From the NCBI GenBank assembly GCA_025024175.1, contig QCXZ01000137.1:21638001-21702000 (forward strand): DNA of 64,000 bases, in the 5' to 3' direction. The notes under the pieces were generated by a model. That model was given only the letters and a program-made list of their open reading frames with translations. It had not been told where the DNA came from and searched no databases. The position numbers and the translations under genes are program-made. Positions 1 through 12,600 of the stretch are shown here, one piece after another (position 1 is the stretch's first letter; the number at the start of each line of letters is the position of its first letter). The DNA comes from Rhyzopertha dominica (taxonomy: Eukaryota > Arthropoda > Insecta > Coleoptera > Bostrichidae).

Positions 1-1682
1 ACTACTGATATGTCGTTTTCGTATGTTGTTGACATGCTGCAGTTTAATTTAAGACAGCACTTTCAAAATAACGTATTTAGTTAAATATTGCTTTGCATGA
101 TTTAAAACCAAAAGGAATTATCATTAGCTGTTTCAAGTAACCTCCTACGATGTCAGTTATTTAATGTAAGGTGAATGTATTATAAGGTACTGCCAACACT
201 AGTTTCAGGTTTAATCTGCAACACAAAAGATAGAATGATACGTTCCCCTATCGTGCAAGCGAGAAATGGGGTAACAAGGATTTCAACTTTGTCATGGCTG
301 TCATAGCTGTCAATAACGGAGATAGAACTACCGGTACCTATCAATGACCTTGATTTGATGATGCTGATGGCGCAACTAATGGAACAAATGTGCATACAAC
401 CTAGATAAATACATTAATTATAATAGCGCTAACAAATCTCATTGGTGGTTCTATAAGGCGTAAATGTAAAAACCACACTAGACATTTCTCTCTACTTTTT
501 GTGGTTTATTAAAACGTCTCGTAACAAAATATTGCTTTCGTGAAAATATTTTCAATACTGACCTTTGGCAGTATTAAATATAGAGAATCATGCAATATTC
601 GGAATTGTACGGCAGAACTAATAAGGTCTCATGCGAGATTAACTGCAACTAAACATGCTAGAATAATTCTGGTGGGGATAAGGTATGAAAATAACCATTC
701 AATACAATACGTGTATGTTAATTAAATAAACTAATTATAAAGCTAGTAGTATTATTTCCAGTAAACACAACAACAAAGGTTAATGACACTCTTACGTCAC
801 GTTTTTTAAACTAAACATAGTGTGTACGTAGAGTGTTAATTCTTACACTTACGGCCTTGTAGTATTCCTATCTAATCTTATTTTAGACCTACTCACATTC
901 TCTTGTTTTCAACCCTGTTTAAAAAACAAAAGTTATTAAAAAATAAATAGCGATCTTTTAATCTTAGTAATTTACTTTAGTTATTTGTTTCATTGTCATT
1001 ACTTGCCAATAAAACGACCATACCAGTATACATATTGTAATATATTTTTTTAATGACAAACATTATAAGTATACGAATAATAATAATAATATATTCACTC
1101 CATATACACAGAAATTGTATAGAATACGTCAATAAATAAGCAGATATCATAAAATAGTAGTTACAGCACAATAAGTACATAAAATTAACATAATACAAAA
1201 CATATTAAAATTTTTCCGTAAAAAATTCTTGTACATTGTACATAATCGCAAATATTTAATATAACTTTATTAATAGTGTTGCGAATATGTTTCTGATCCG
1301 GCAGAACTTACTACCCGTTGTCTTTCGCATCATAAAGAAAGTTATTCCATCTTTTTATACTGACGGATAAACTTGAGACTAGAGTTGGCTGCATGCAGTG
1401 AACTTAATAGCGATTTCACTTATTGAAGTCTGAGATCTGATCTGTCAATGGAGGTTTTTAAAAAATGTCTAATCTGAAAACCATAGTAAGAGATCTGATT
1501 CATACCTTATTCATTATTTAAACTATTTGACCATTCAAGAGAAATTTGCTATTAAATTGACCTAAAATTATATCTGATTCCAAATGCTTCAAAAACTTGC
1601 ACCANCGTCCCTTCATCTCAGACGNTATTAGATTATTNTCTAGCTGTGTCATCACAAATTCTTACGNATTGATCTGTTTCAG
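1..1682. other. unassigned AT-rich DNA
   Basis: I see no gene, RNA or repeat with recognisable ends here. Short open frames on both strands (for example 180-395 minus and 977-1198 minus) show no domain and are compatible with chance in AT-rich DNA. A short ATA/AAT-rich run lies near 1076-1095. N calls begin at about 1605. Confidence 0.6.
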
Positions 1683-1845
1683 ACATTTCGGCATGGATTC
1701 CCTTACCAACCGACGGCGATGGCCTTCGACCCGGTCCAGAGGTTACTTGCGATCGGTTCCAAATGCGGTNNGCTCAGAATGTATCCTTTTACATTAATCA
1801 TCTAGCTGATAGTTCATATTCCCCAAATCACTCTCCGGACGTGGG
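1683..1845 (+). CDS. candidate internal exon of an unidentified host gene
   Basis: A pyrimidine-containing acceptor (TGATCTGTTTCAG) ends at 1682 and a strong donor (GTAAGTG) starts at 1846. Between them one frame is open for 53 codons, with 2 nt left at each end. The stretch is visibly richer in G and C than its surroundings. The peptide begins ISAWIPLPTDGDG, continues with a CDRFQMR segment and ends near SPDV. I do not recognise the family. Weak points: a second frame is also open over most of the stretch, two Ns fall inside it, and no partner exon was found. It could be a chance open stretch in a GC-rich patch. Confidence 0.35.
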
Positions 1846-3593
1846 GTAAGTGCGTTTTATTAGCTATTAATTTGTCAGCTGCGCACAATGGATTGTCCTT
1901 TGTCCTATCGGCGAGGACCTGATTGTGGCATTTGCTAGAGGGGCATTTAATTTTTTGTCTCGTTAATGTTCTGGATGACAGAGTAGCAAAGCTAGATTAA
2001 TCTCGTTCATTCATTTCGGTGAAATAATACGTGGTATAGTTTTGAGCAAAGCGTTTCGATTGTTTTGCCGTAACAAAAGAATTGAAGCCAGCGATGGGAA
2101 AATAAAGTCGCGAAGGAAGGATCTAAACAATTGTCGACTTCTATGAGAAGTAGGAATAACATTGGCAATAGTGGCGGTTTACAAAACCTTTATTAAAATG
2201 CAGTCAGTTGCGGTATTCGCTTCGTTTGTTTATCAGCAACCCTTTGTACACTCTAGTATGTAGATTTTCAATTTAAAGTATTGATCGACGATTTAATATT
2301 TTTGGAGTATGTATCCCCTTGTGTCATATTTCTTCTTTTTGGAAGAGATTACCCTTTTTTGCTCAATCTGAGGGCAATGAATATACACGTAAACGGGATT
2401 TGAGTCTGAAAAATTCTCAGTAGATTTCGGTAATTTTCTGCCCGAAAATATTATTAGCAAGCAGTAAAAGCACGTATGCACCAATTTAAATTTAAAATTA
2501 GCGCAAATAGGCTTCTTTTTAGAGCTTACAGTAAAATAGCTGCTCTATATCAAGTTACAGTTCGTTAACAGCTATTGTGCATAAATCCATAACATGAACG
2601 TCATTGTTAATTTTTATAGATGAAGTATTCTGCAGTTAATTTTGCGAAAACGTGCGTAACAGTTATACCCTTTTGTGGAATATTTTTTTTCAAATTTTAT
2701 GGCATTTTCGTTGTTATTCACTTATGTGTCTAATTAATGCATATGAGTAAAAATATTACTTGAATAAAAACAAATTGATATTACTCAACTATATCAAATA
2801 GTATCGTTGTAATTCTATTGGGCTATATGCGAAATAGAAATCGAATAATGAAAGGGCCTCAAAAAACAAGTTACGGGAAGGGAATTCAAGAAAGCTGAGA
2901 CTTACTATTATAACAGTTATTAAACCTGTCACAATTTCGTGCCGTGAATTAAACTAATATGGTGTGCGTAGTTGCGTTGTACTAAATTAACCCAAAATTA
3001 TTGATTTTGCTGTTTAGAATCTCTGCTATTGAGGATTAAACAAACCCAAAATTATACCATATTAATATGGCAAACATGTTGCATTCGTCATATGTTAATG
3101 GAAGGATAATGTATGTCTGGTGACAGGTATTGTATGAATTCAAACGATCCTTTAAGTAATTTTGCGTTTGATTATATTTTATAACTCGTTTTTATAGAAA
3201 CATCCGGAACACATTGTTCAGCTATTGATTTTTCTGTCAGGTAGAAGGTAAGATATACATCATTTTTATTTACCCGAGGGATCACTTATTTCTTTCTAAA
3301 TCTAACCACCAAATCTAGAAGAGCGCTCATAAGAGAAGATGGATGCTATATGTACTGGCTTAAAGTAATATTAAAGAACATCAACGACTAATAATATAAT
3401 ACCTTTCAGAGTAGTACAGGAAGGGTAACAAAATGCGCTTTAAACAAATTGGTTTTAAGCTGATTAAGGATTTGGGATATAAAGTAAATAAACATAATTT
3501 AATATTCTGCGTTATTTATACACCAGGTTTTAAGACATTAACTGTTAACTTAAACATAAACGTGTAACGTGTAAACCCTAACATACAGCCTGA
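1846..3593. other. unassigned AT-rich DNA
   Basis: No coding or repeat signal that I can support. If the upstream exon candidate is real, the first part of this stretch would be intron. Confidence 0.5.
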
Positions 3594-3656
3594 TTCTTTT
3601 TTTATAATAATAACAAAATAATGTCTTCCAAGTCTCCTGCGTCTGAACAAGTTGTG

Positions 3657-3688
3657 GATAGCTGCTTCAGCTTATAAAGCCCCCTCAG
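3657..3688 (-). pseudogene. decayed hammerhead ribozyme, family A
   Basis: On the minus strand the expected CUGANGA reads CTGAGGG and the expected GAAA reads GAAG. Stem II (GGCTT-TAT-AAGCT) and the closing CAGCTATC are still visible. Outside it, GTCTGAA and TTCAGAC are complementary and would close a long stem I. Immediately next to the core, TGTG and CACA also pair. The core changes should abolish cleavage. It is the damaged sister of the plus-strand copy at 3967. Confidence 0.65.
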
Positions 3689-3966
3689 CACAGCTATAGT
3701 CCTAATTCAGACAAGGCAACACAGTATAGATTTGGCTTCTCGTTATGTATTCCAAGGTAGTCGATGTGTATGCGAGAATTTTATTGTGGATAATACCATG
3801 CCATCTAGTGGCAATTAATCACATTATCCACCCGTCTTTGCGGGGAACATGTAATGTGAACTGTAGCCCACTTTGCTGTGGGCGTTTAAAAACCGACAGA
3901 AGTCCCCACCAACGATGTCTACAAGGAGTGCAGTTCTCAAGCATAATNATGGAAACTATAGCTATG

Positions 3967-3998
3967 CTGAAGAGGCTTTATAAGCCGAAACGGCTGTC
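3967..3998 (+). ncRNA. hammerhead ribozyme core, family A (complete core)
   Basis: The conserved core is present in order. CTGAAGA (3967-3973) is followed by a perfect 5-bp stem II (GGCTT, loop TAT, AAGCC). GAAA (3987-3990) follows, then a loopless stem III (CGG/CTG), then UC with predicted cleavage after C3998. Flanking stem I is short and imperfect (G-U, U-A, mismatch, U-A, C-G). Type I hammerheads with tiny palindromic stem III are known from Penelope-like elements and retrozymes. Weak stem I makes activity uncertain, but the core has no disabling base. Confidence 0.75.
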
Positions 3999-4120
3999 TA
4001 CAGATTGTTCTGAGGCAGGCGACATGGCGTAGACGTAATTTTGTTATTATTGTGCTTAAGAACCGCACTCTTTGCAGACAACCCTGTCAGTTTCTAAACG
4101 GCCACAGCAAAGTAGGCTAC

Positions 4121-7100
4121 TATTCTGATTAAGGTTAAATGGGGAGAGATTTGCGGTTTTGTGAGCTTAATTTAATTAACCTTTTGGATTTTTGAAAATG
4201 TTTATTAGATATTAAAAAAACAATTTTAAGCGATAAGTGTTAAAATTTTGTTCCCAATCAGATGACATTCAATTTTGCAAGTTAGCTGTCGTTTTTGAGA
4301 TATGACATAAAACTAACTTTTTTTTTAAATATAAGCCGTAGTTGGCTATTGCTTCAGACAATTTTTAAGGTTCCCAACGATGTAAAACTTAATATGATTA
4401 TTTAAAGAGTTGCGACCATTTTTCTCTTTTAGTCTTATCTAATTAACCCTGGAAACATGAAATATTTTGGTCTTATTTTGTAAAACATGTTTTGTTTTAT
4501 CAAAAACTTTTGATGAATTGATTGAATTTTATTTCTGTAGCGAAATATGGTTAAGCATTTATACAACTTCTTCAACGGCTTCTCTAAGGTCTTCCACTCT
4601 TTCATAACGTTGTATTTCCCGATATAAAAGAATCTAAAACCGAAGGATCGGGAGGTTGAGGAGGGCATGGAGCTGGTCTGTTTCTTCGAATTCAGCAGTG
4701 AGGAAAAACTTCATTCGAGTAATTTCACACTTCCTTTGAACCATTGCGCGAGTCGCTAAACCCAGTTCATCCAACATATTTTAGAATTCATTGTGGAGGA
4801 ATCTAAGATAACGTGCACCAATTTAATTCCCATCAAGAATATGCTGACTAAGAACTGTTAACCCTAGATTAACTGGCATTTCAATTGGGGCCTCAAATGT
4901 TCAACTTAATCAGGATTTTCCTGCATCCAGAGATGTTAGTTATGCTTATTGAATATACCGCAGTTTTAATGAAAATTGTGCTTCGGCTCTACACATATTC
5001 TTCAACCATCTACAATTCTATGCGTGTATCACACTCATAAGCATGCAGAGTTTGTCATACTCTAAAATGACAGCTTACTTGCAAAATTGTATGACATTAT
5101 TTCATTGCGGACATCGCTTCCTACAGTCTTTGTAATTACTTTTTATGTAAAATTAAGAATGGCGAGGTTAGAGGTATAAGATATCAGCAAAATTTTTTTT
5201 TCAAAATACCTAGTAAGCCATTCCATCCATCTCCGTTAGTGTCTGAGATCCCCTTGCTAAACATCTAAAAAATCATCCCCTGAATATAACCGTCTACGCT
5301 ATTTGACTGGTATGTCGCATCCCCTTTATCTTGCGATTGCCAAATTTTTCTGAAATATCAGATCTAACATGACACGATATTTACTTTACATATAACCATA
5401 ACGATTCTATAAGTATCTTGCTGCCGTAGTTTAAACATTGCTTTCCATAAACATCCTTATTTGTTCATTTTTCTGTAAAGCTTTATTTTTACAATAAACA
5501 CACCATCCCAATACAATAAACTTCTTACAAATTACTCCATTGATAAGTTTAGACGAGATGCTCTTAATTATCAACTACCTTGTAAGTCTCTTCAGAACCA
5601 TCTTTATTGATTCACATCCTACTGCGAAGTTCCTCAATTCAGTTCACATCATTTATGGCCGTAGGGCTCGTTTTAAAAGATTAGGGTACAGCAGGGACCT
5701 CGGGCGATTCAATAGCTGACATATAAACTAAATTTATGACGGACGATTAATATCCTTTTTAGAAAAGCAACCGTGTCCCAAAATCTCCATATTTTCGGAA
5801 CTTATGATAATAACCGCAATCAGTTTGCACGCAAACTGCTACAAACACATAAATCAAAAGCGAAATCACTTCAGCACATCAACGGCGCTGATTGATTATT
5901 AGGTGTAGAAACGAAGTGCCTTAACCTGACCGGAAGGAAGCATCGATCAAACCGACGTTACATTACAAAGTCAACAGGGATTCGCATCTTACTGGACGTC
6001 ATGGTTATTTATCTGAAGACCACGTTTGCAGAACAACAGCGTTTGCAACTCAGGTCGTTTATCAATCAAATCGTTTACTGTGGCCATCACTCAGTGCGAC
6101 CGAGAAAGACGTTATATTGATTGCGCGGTTTTAAAACATCCGTGCACTTAGATGCGCTCATTTATTTACGAACTCAAACTTTGCACTTATTTTTAATGCC
6201 AGCTCGCTAAAAGTAAATAATGGTTTCGCTAAAATGCTTCAGATTTTACTAACTGCTATGTGCAAGAACTGAGACAGCGAAGTCGTTTGTCCTGGTATTT
6301 ATTTATTGAGGCCACAGTAAAGATAATAAGGGCTTCAATATGTAGTATACAGCGGTAAAGTTCGTTAAATTATTTGAATTGTTTAAGCACAGAAACAACC
6401 AGAAATAGATGAGCACTTAATTAAATAAACAAAACTATTACCTAATAATAAAACAAAATGTGCACTACAGTATGTTACGTGATGTATTGAGAATATGACG
6501 AGAAATATAGGGCAATTTATCGAACCGGCGCCGGCGTGTAAACAGCAGCTAATAGTTAAAATGAATTGTTAAATTGCTAAAAATGAATGTTAATTAAACA
6601 AAAAAAAATAATATATCGCTTATTCGAGCTTGCATCACAATCGGGTAATTATTTACGTTAATTTCACATTTAAAAAACTCGAAAATTTAATTTATTTATT
6701 TTAAATAATTTTAATCAGTTAGGATGTGAACAGAGGACAGAGCATGCAGTGCAAAAAAGGTTATCATGTGGAGTCTGCGTACACCCTGCGCAAAATAAAC
6801 ACTGGTTCTGCATATTAGAAACACCACGAGGAAGTAAGCCTTGCAGATACCTTTTGTATGTATTCATACATTTTGGCGTCGTTAAAGGAGTAGAATTTAA
6901 AATTTGTTGGAAGAAGTAGAGACAATAGACTTCGTAATTGTAGAAGTCATTTTGGCGCAAGTAACCATCAAGTTTTATTAGCCAATTTTTAGTACTAGTG
7001 CCTGGTTCTTTAAATTACAGTTATCTACACAATTCAGATATTGCTTCAGATACAGTTTGCTTTTTCTCATCGTGCTTCCATATCGGTCTTTGAACCTAAA

Positions 7101-9608
7101 TATTTATTGACGAAGTCAACTGTAGTAAAACATTAGTGTTTATTATTAATTAGTTAGATCAGTAAATGTGTTTTGGGAGAAAACTATTATTGAAAAGTTA
7201 GTGGAATATATTTCGAATTGCACAGAAGGGTCTGTTAAACGCGAAAAGATGTCGGTGACGATATTTGATTGCCATTTGCAACTCTTTAACGTTAAATAAT
7301 CCTCTAAAAGTATGTGCCTAAAAGGACACTTAGTGTCATCGTGGCGCAAATTCTAATAGGCGAGATCTTAATTATTGTTTATTTGACATTTATTTATAAC
7401 AAGTCGTCCGGTCAATTGCGAGTTTGTTTTTGCATGAATCGATAAGAATTAACCACTGCAAGGAATCCATTGAATTTCACCCTTGTAATAGGTCACGAGC
7501 CGACACTGATTACATTTGATTTACTTGTAACCTTTTCCGTCACAATGTCGCACAATTGAAGTTTTCTGCCGCAGCCATCTTCGCCGAATTCTTAAGACTT
7601 TTATTCTATATGGATGAAATTTTTACAGATTTGCAACTTTCCTTGCAGAAGAATAAAAAAGTCCATTAACTGTAGAAACGCTACGCAAGAAGCTAGTTGG
7701 GTCCATCGCGAAATGATCAAGTACCTCAAGCTGCGCCATGCGATCGACTACACTATTAACTACCTTTTTTATTTCATACAGATTTATTTCACTATTACTA
7801 TTACTGTGACTAGAATTTTGTTATTTCAAAAACTTTGAATTCTGGAATCGTACGTGAGCAAAAATGGTCATGACAAAGAATTATGAAACACATCTTACTT
7901 AGATGTAATATGTGTAGCAAGTATTTTTTTATTTTTAGGCTCTATTAAGGGCAAATTTTTATTGTAGCTTCAAAAAATACATTTTATTGGAAAAAACAAC
8001 TTTTCGTTCTTATTGATCTATCAGCCAGTAAATGAATGAATTAGTTAAACTAATTTAGATGGCGACCACCCTCAACGAGGGTACACATTAAAATAAATAT
8101 ATAAAGTAACTCAGTAAATGTTTGACACAAATACTAATTTTCCATAACAATTTTATATCCAGTGCTGTTGGTATAATCTAAGTAGTGTTGTTTTATTACG
8201 GAAGTATTAGTTTGTCGGTAGATGTTTTTGCAACTTATTTTGTAACGCATGCAATATGTATATCCGAACACGTTATTTGAATGTCATCCTATATTCACAC
8301 CATACGCAAACCAGTTCATCAGCTTCGTGTTTATTAACATTTCGAACGGATATCGAGATGTTAATTAATGTAAATAAATAATATATAACTGCGGATATGC
8401 TCCAGGTAATTATTACCACACATGGCAGTTTATTGCAATTCAAATTGTTGTTTTTCTGATAGACTGTTTGTATTGCTTATATTTGTATGCATTTTATTTG
8501 TGATTCGTTTTGTCGATGCGTTTTTTTACGGCATGCGCTTCGATATTATCAATCCATTTTGATCGTATATTTTGATATTTATTGCATCATAAGTAATCCG
8601 TGGTAGAAATATAAAACGTGCGACAGTTACTTCTCAGCTTATTATATGGAACGAAAGAGGTCAATTTTATCCAATTTCGCCGAAAATTGTTTTATACTTA
8701 TCCCACTTATGCTTTTCTACGTCACGCCTCATCGTAGGGTATCGTTTTCTACAGATGTGTTCTTTTTTATCAATGAAAAAACAGTGACAACAGCAGGTAT
8801 ACAAAGTCCGAGAATTTTTTTAGCAGTGAGTATACTAAAAACCTGTCACAAAAATGCATAAAACTAAATTGATCAAAAATTGTTATTGAAGATATCTGCC
8901 ACAGTACTGTGGTAAAATTAGCAGAGGGCGGCATTTTATATTTAAAAAATATGACCTCCCTGCACTAAATTAGGTAGGCTAAAAAAGAAAACCGCGAATA
9001 AGGATTTCTTTGAGACTTGTGACCTGCAATTATTATACCTACTCATTCATAACATAATATTGCATTGCAAGTATAAATTGTAATTCGTTTAACCTGGTAT
9101 TTTAAACTAACATTAAAGGCTTGCTTGAAGATGAACCGCGATTGGCTTTAGACAGGTCCCACTGTAATCTAAAATAAAAATAATATAGCTGGTCCTTTTA
9201 GTCTACAAGTGACGTTTTCCACACAGGTTTTTTCATCCTAATTTAAATTGCTACGAAGCTTAATGCAATATCTGGTTTGATTAGACAAGTCGGCGAGAAG
9301 TCGTTCCGACTTATAACACATTTAAATCAAAAGTTCATGGAGACTTATTGCCACCTTCTTCGTTTGTGCCTACCCACAATACTGAATTATAAATATAATT
9401 TAATGTGTCTAACTTGATATTCTAAGACATGACCGTGTAATTTTCAGTAAAGTTGATCTGCGGATGACTTGAACCAGGTCTTTTTGAAATCTAAATCAAA
9501 TCAAAAATTTCTCAAATTCACCAAAACTGCTGACGATTACAATGCAAAAGAAACCAATCTAGACACAGAATTAAAAATCGTACATCGAAATTGTTAGAGA
9601 CTCAACAA
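4121..9608. other. unassigned DNA, no gene recognised
   Basis: Mostly AT-rich single-copy-looking DNA. A patch at about 5890-6130 is richer in G and C with several CpGs, without a convincing open frame or splice pair. It could be a conserved non-coding element. Short open frames at 6715-6960 and 7146-7349 (minus) have no recognisable domain. Confidence 0.5.
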
Positions 9609-10152
9609 GCCAGTTGCATAAAGGCTTTGTGTGAACAGTATACACCAGCATGCCATAAGAGAACGTTGATTTGAAATCTTAGTCTTTTTGAGTTAGAGCG
9701 AATCTGTTTTTGGAATATGGTCGACGTTTCGCCCACTCTTGCAAGGGTATCATCAGGACAGGAATGTGGAATATGGTACAAATACAAACCTAACGCGAGA
9801 AACACGTCTGAGCTCAAATCTAATTGAGGAAAGAGAACGAAAACGATAGAGTAACGTTGTACCGGTCGTTTCAAAGGAGGTGATGCTTGGAGGACAGNGG
9901 GGGGGGGATTGTAAAAGTGGGGAGAAGCGTTGTGTGATTGGGTTCTATGTAGTGGAGAGGTGGTAACCATCTTCGTGGTTCAGATTATTTGGATGTTTGG
10001 AAATTTCTGTGACTTCCCGGAATTTTCAGGTTGTAAAAAAGGAGACTTTCGTTAGTACTGACACATTGTCAAACAAAATATTGTGACCGGTTTCATGCTG
10101 CTTCATTAAACCTCGTTTTAAAACACCTGCCTGTTACGCCGATATATATCTC
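9609..10152 (-). mobile_element. Penelope-like element 3' end, minus copy
   Basis: Reads leftwards from about 10152. On the minus strand it encodes a degraded GIY-YIG-domain tail, including a run like HPNNLN-HEDGYHLS that is characteristic of PLE C-termini. This is followed by a 3' untranslated part whose end translates as ARVGETSTIFQKQ, a hallmark of these elements. It is a diverged inverted copy of the unit at 10156-10712; matching blocks can be followed from AATCTTAGTCTTTTT (near 9676) up to CCTGCCTGTT (near 10127). No RT domain is present, so the copy is strongly 5'-truncated. An N sits in a G-run near 9898. Confidence 0.75.
9721..9756 (-). ncRNA. hammerhead-like motif at the PLE 3' end
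   Basis: On the minus strand CTGATGA (9750-9756) is followed by a stem-II-like segment with CCC/GGG pairing, then GAAACGTC. The 5' core, GAAA and UC elements are therefore present. Stem II does not abut the core cleanly (TA and C intervene), so this is non-canonical or decayed. Hammerheads are an established component of Penelope-like elements, which supports the reading. The sister copy at about 10635-10665 has lost part of the core (CTGCCGAGAGCGGGTGAAACGTC). Confidence 0.5.
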
Positions 10153-10155
10153 CGA

Positions 10156-10445
10156 AGGACAAAATAAATCCTCTATCTTGTAGAGGTATTTACAGCATCC
10201 CTTGTTCGTGCGGCGCCGTATATATCGGCAAAACAGGCAGATCTTTAATTAACACAAACGCTGCGTAAAACAGGTGTCTTCATCCACTCAGTGGTAGCCG
10301 AACATGAGCATGAAACAGGTGACAATATTTTGTTAGACAATGTGTCAGTTCTAGCGAAACTCCCTTTTTTCACAACCGAAAATTCTGAGAAGCCATAGAA
10401 ATTTCTATACATCCAAATAACCTGAACCCCGAATATGGTTACCAC
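10156..10445 (+). pseudogene. GIY-YIG endonuclease fragment of a Penelope-like element
   Basis: The translation near 10170-10240 reads GIYSIPCSCGAVYIGKTGRS. It has the literal GIY and YIG halves, the CxC pair and the GKTGRS run typical of PLE endonucleases. After a frameshift, VVAEHEHETGDN and a degraded KFLYIQIT-PNMVT tail follow, corresponding to the usual AEHxxETGH and KHPNNxNREDGY blocks. In PLEs this domain nicks target DNA for reverse transcription. Stops, a frameshift and the missing RT make it non-functional. Confidence 0.8.
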
Positions 10446-10712
10446 CTTCCACTATATAGAACCCAATCACACAACGACTCCCCCGTTTGTCGTCCGACGT
10501 CCCCACCTCCTCGTAACGCCTGGTACAACATTACTTTATCGTTTTCATTCTCTTTTGTCCTTGGGATTTGGTTCGCCTCGAACGTGTTTCTCGCATTATT
10601 AGGTTTGTACCACATTCCATATTCTTATCCTGCCGAGAGCGGGTGAAACGTCGACTCTATTCCAAAAATAGACGCGGTCTTACCCAAAAAGACTAAGATT
10701 TTAATCTAACTG
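10156..10712 (+). mobile_element. Penelope-like element 3' end, plus copy
   Basis: Reads rightwards from about 10156, head to head with the minus copy and separated from it by only a few bases. It contains the GIY-YIG segment (10156-10445) and then a 3' region matching the minus copy through AAAAGACTAAGATTTTA near 10695. 5'-truncated, with no RT. The two arms have diverged clearly, so the pair is old or was formed from already different copies. Confidence 0.75.
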
Positions 10713-12344
10713 GCCGCGAGAGCTTATGTTGTTATTTTGTTACGTACAGTATGACAGAAATAAGATTGCGGGTGAGATTCAGAGGTAGCTGCGCAAACGA
10801 ACAAGAGAGTACGCATTCGGCTCGCCTCGAGACTCCCAGTGTGTACAGGACCGGCACAACATTAATGACGCGTATAGAATACACTAGGCACCTACATAGA
10901 AAACGTTTTAGTTTTATCTCTAAGGGCTAGTAACTATGTGGTTTTATGTACATTAAAAATCTACACGCTGACAAAATATACACAGTATGGCTCTGTTATT
11001 TCACTTTCATACAGTAGGCTAGAAACGAACTCGAGAGGCGGTTTCCCCTCCAGATTTACTGCGCATACAAGCACATTAGAAACCGACCCGCAAAGTTATA
11101 TCTGTCGACCTGTACGTAAATTTGCCTTGTAACATGCGTTGTTTTCGGTACGTGCGCTGATTTAGCAACCACTAATCCAATAGCATCATTAGTCATTATT
11201 TTAGAAATATGTATAAATATTTTAGAATCTATACATTTAGAAACAATAAGTACAAGCTCATTTTCGGTCAACTATCCTCTTGTTAGCTTTTTTTTTGTTT
11301 TAGCACATGGTTTGAGTACACAAATGGCAACTTGTTTAAATATGATGGTATCCAAAACCTCACTTTCGCGATATAATGTGTCAATACAAACAGATAGGAC
11401 GCACATTATACATCAAATTGTCTCGCTTTGCGTATAAAATTCTACAACCGCAATCCTTACATGTTTTTTTATGTATCGCTTATCAACTGGATAAAAAAAA
11501 ACTTTCCAGGCTTTAAGCGAATCNAACCACGGCAAACCTACTGAATCATTCATGCAACTCCAACCCGAATTCACCTTGCTTTTGCCAGACACCTTAATCA
11601 GCGTTTAGAAAATATGGTACATGTGCGCAGTGGATTTCGAACGAGGGCACTTTACCCACGCTAAATAAATTAAACAGAGTTGGTCCTGATTCGGCGAAAT
11701 ATCTACCCCGCTGCCACGCACAAGTCCGGAAGAATAATTCAAACAGAATTTGTGACTGCGGTCGTGCACGCAGTTAATTACATTTTTTGCTAACCTTTTT
11801 TTTTCTGTGCCGTTCGGGAAAGTTCCGTACGAGTCTTCCGGGAATGGTAATTAGGTCATGATCATCGATGTTTTTGTTTTGGCTGAATAACGCTGAGATC
11901 TGAAATAACAACATAAATATTGCCTTCGGATGCTGATTAAATATTCTTTTATGTAATACATGGAAATCTTTTCCCCTTCTACTTTTGCACATTTATTGAT
12001 TGTTATACGACATATAAGGCGTTCGTGTAGACATTTAGACACCTTTCTACTTGTTTAGTTTTTGCTTTTGATGTAGAAGGATGTTGCTGTTGAATACTCG
12101 TACCTAAATGCACGTGGATCGAATTTGTAATTTTGCACCATCAGTTGCTGACGTTCGGGGAAAGCTACCGATACCGATACCAAACTTTGTACCACGTTGT
12201 AAATACCTAAATGCCACCGGCACAGCTAAAAGTATTTTATTTTCATTAATAACGTAACAAAGGGCTTATATTTAAAAAAATTAATAAAAATCTATATATG
12301 TACATTGATGTTGCCAACGCAACCCACCAATCACAGTACTGATC
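10713..12344. other. unassigned DNA
   Basis: The first 400 bases are somewhat richer in G and C. No convincing coding stretch, RNA or bounded repeat was seen. An N lies near 11524. Confidence 0.5.
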
Positions 12345-12600
12345 ATACTTTAGGTACCATGATGCATATTTTTCATAGAGGGAATTTGACATGTACCATC
12401 ATACTCAGCATTAAAGATTACGTTTAACGACACCCATGAAGAAAAATTTTTTTTCAGCTTTAGGTGCCATAGTGAATGTTTATCTGTGTGACCGTCATAC
12501 CTGATTAAAAAAATTTAACATGCATCATCATACTCAGCATCAAAAATCGCATTCGGCGACACCCATGAAGCAATATATCCGCAATTTCCTATGAAAATAG
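12345..12600. repeat. two-copy tandem repeat, period about 129 bp
   Basis: The block CATCATACTCAGCAT occurs at 12397 and 12526. It is followed in both copies by related sequence ending in CGACACCCATGAAG, and preceded by TTAGGTACCAT or TTAGGTGCCAT. A run AACGAACGAACAGACG follows, a tail-like motif often seen at transposon ends. The family was not identified. Confidence 0.65.

Larger units (their letters stand above)
3594..4120. repeat. inverted pair of hammerhead-ribozyme repeats (family A)
   Basis: Two related copies of about 100 bp lie in opposite orientation: 3594-3705 (minus) and about 3950-4046 (plus). Both contain an ACTATAGCT block, the hammerhead core, a TTGTTC block and an AT-rich TTTTGTTATTATT end. 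A second inverted repeat brackets the plus copy, with arms at 3863-3947 and 4048-4120 that share a TGTGCTTaAGAAC-like start and an ACAGCAAAGT block. The same ribozyme family recurs at about 13.7 kb. This is probably the end of a PLE or retrozyme-type element. No protein-coding part was found. Confidence 0.7.
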
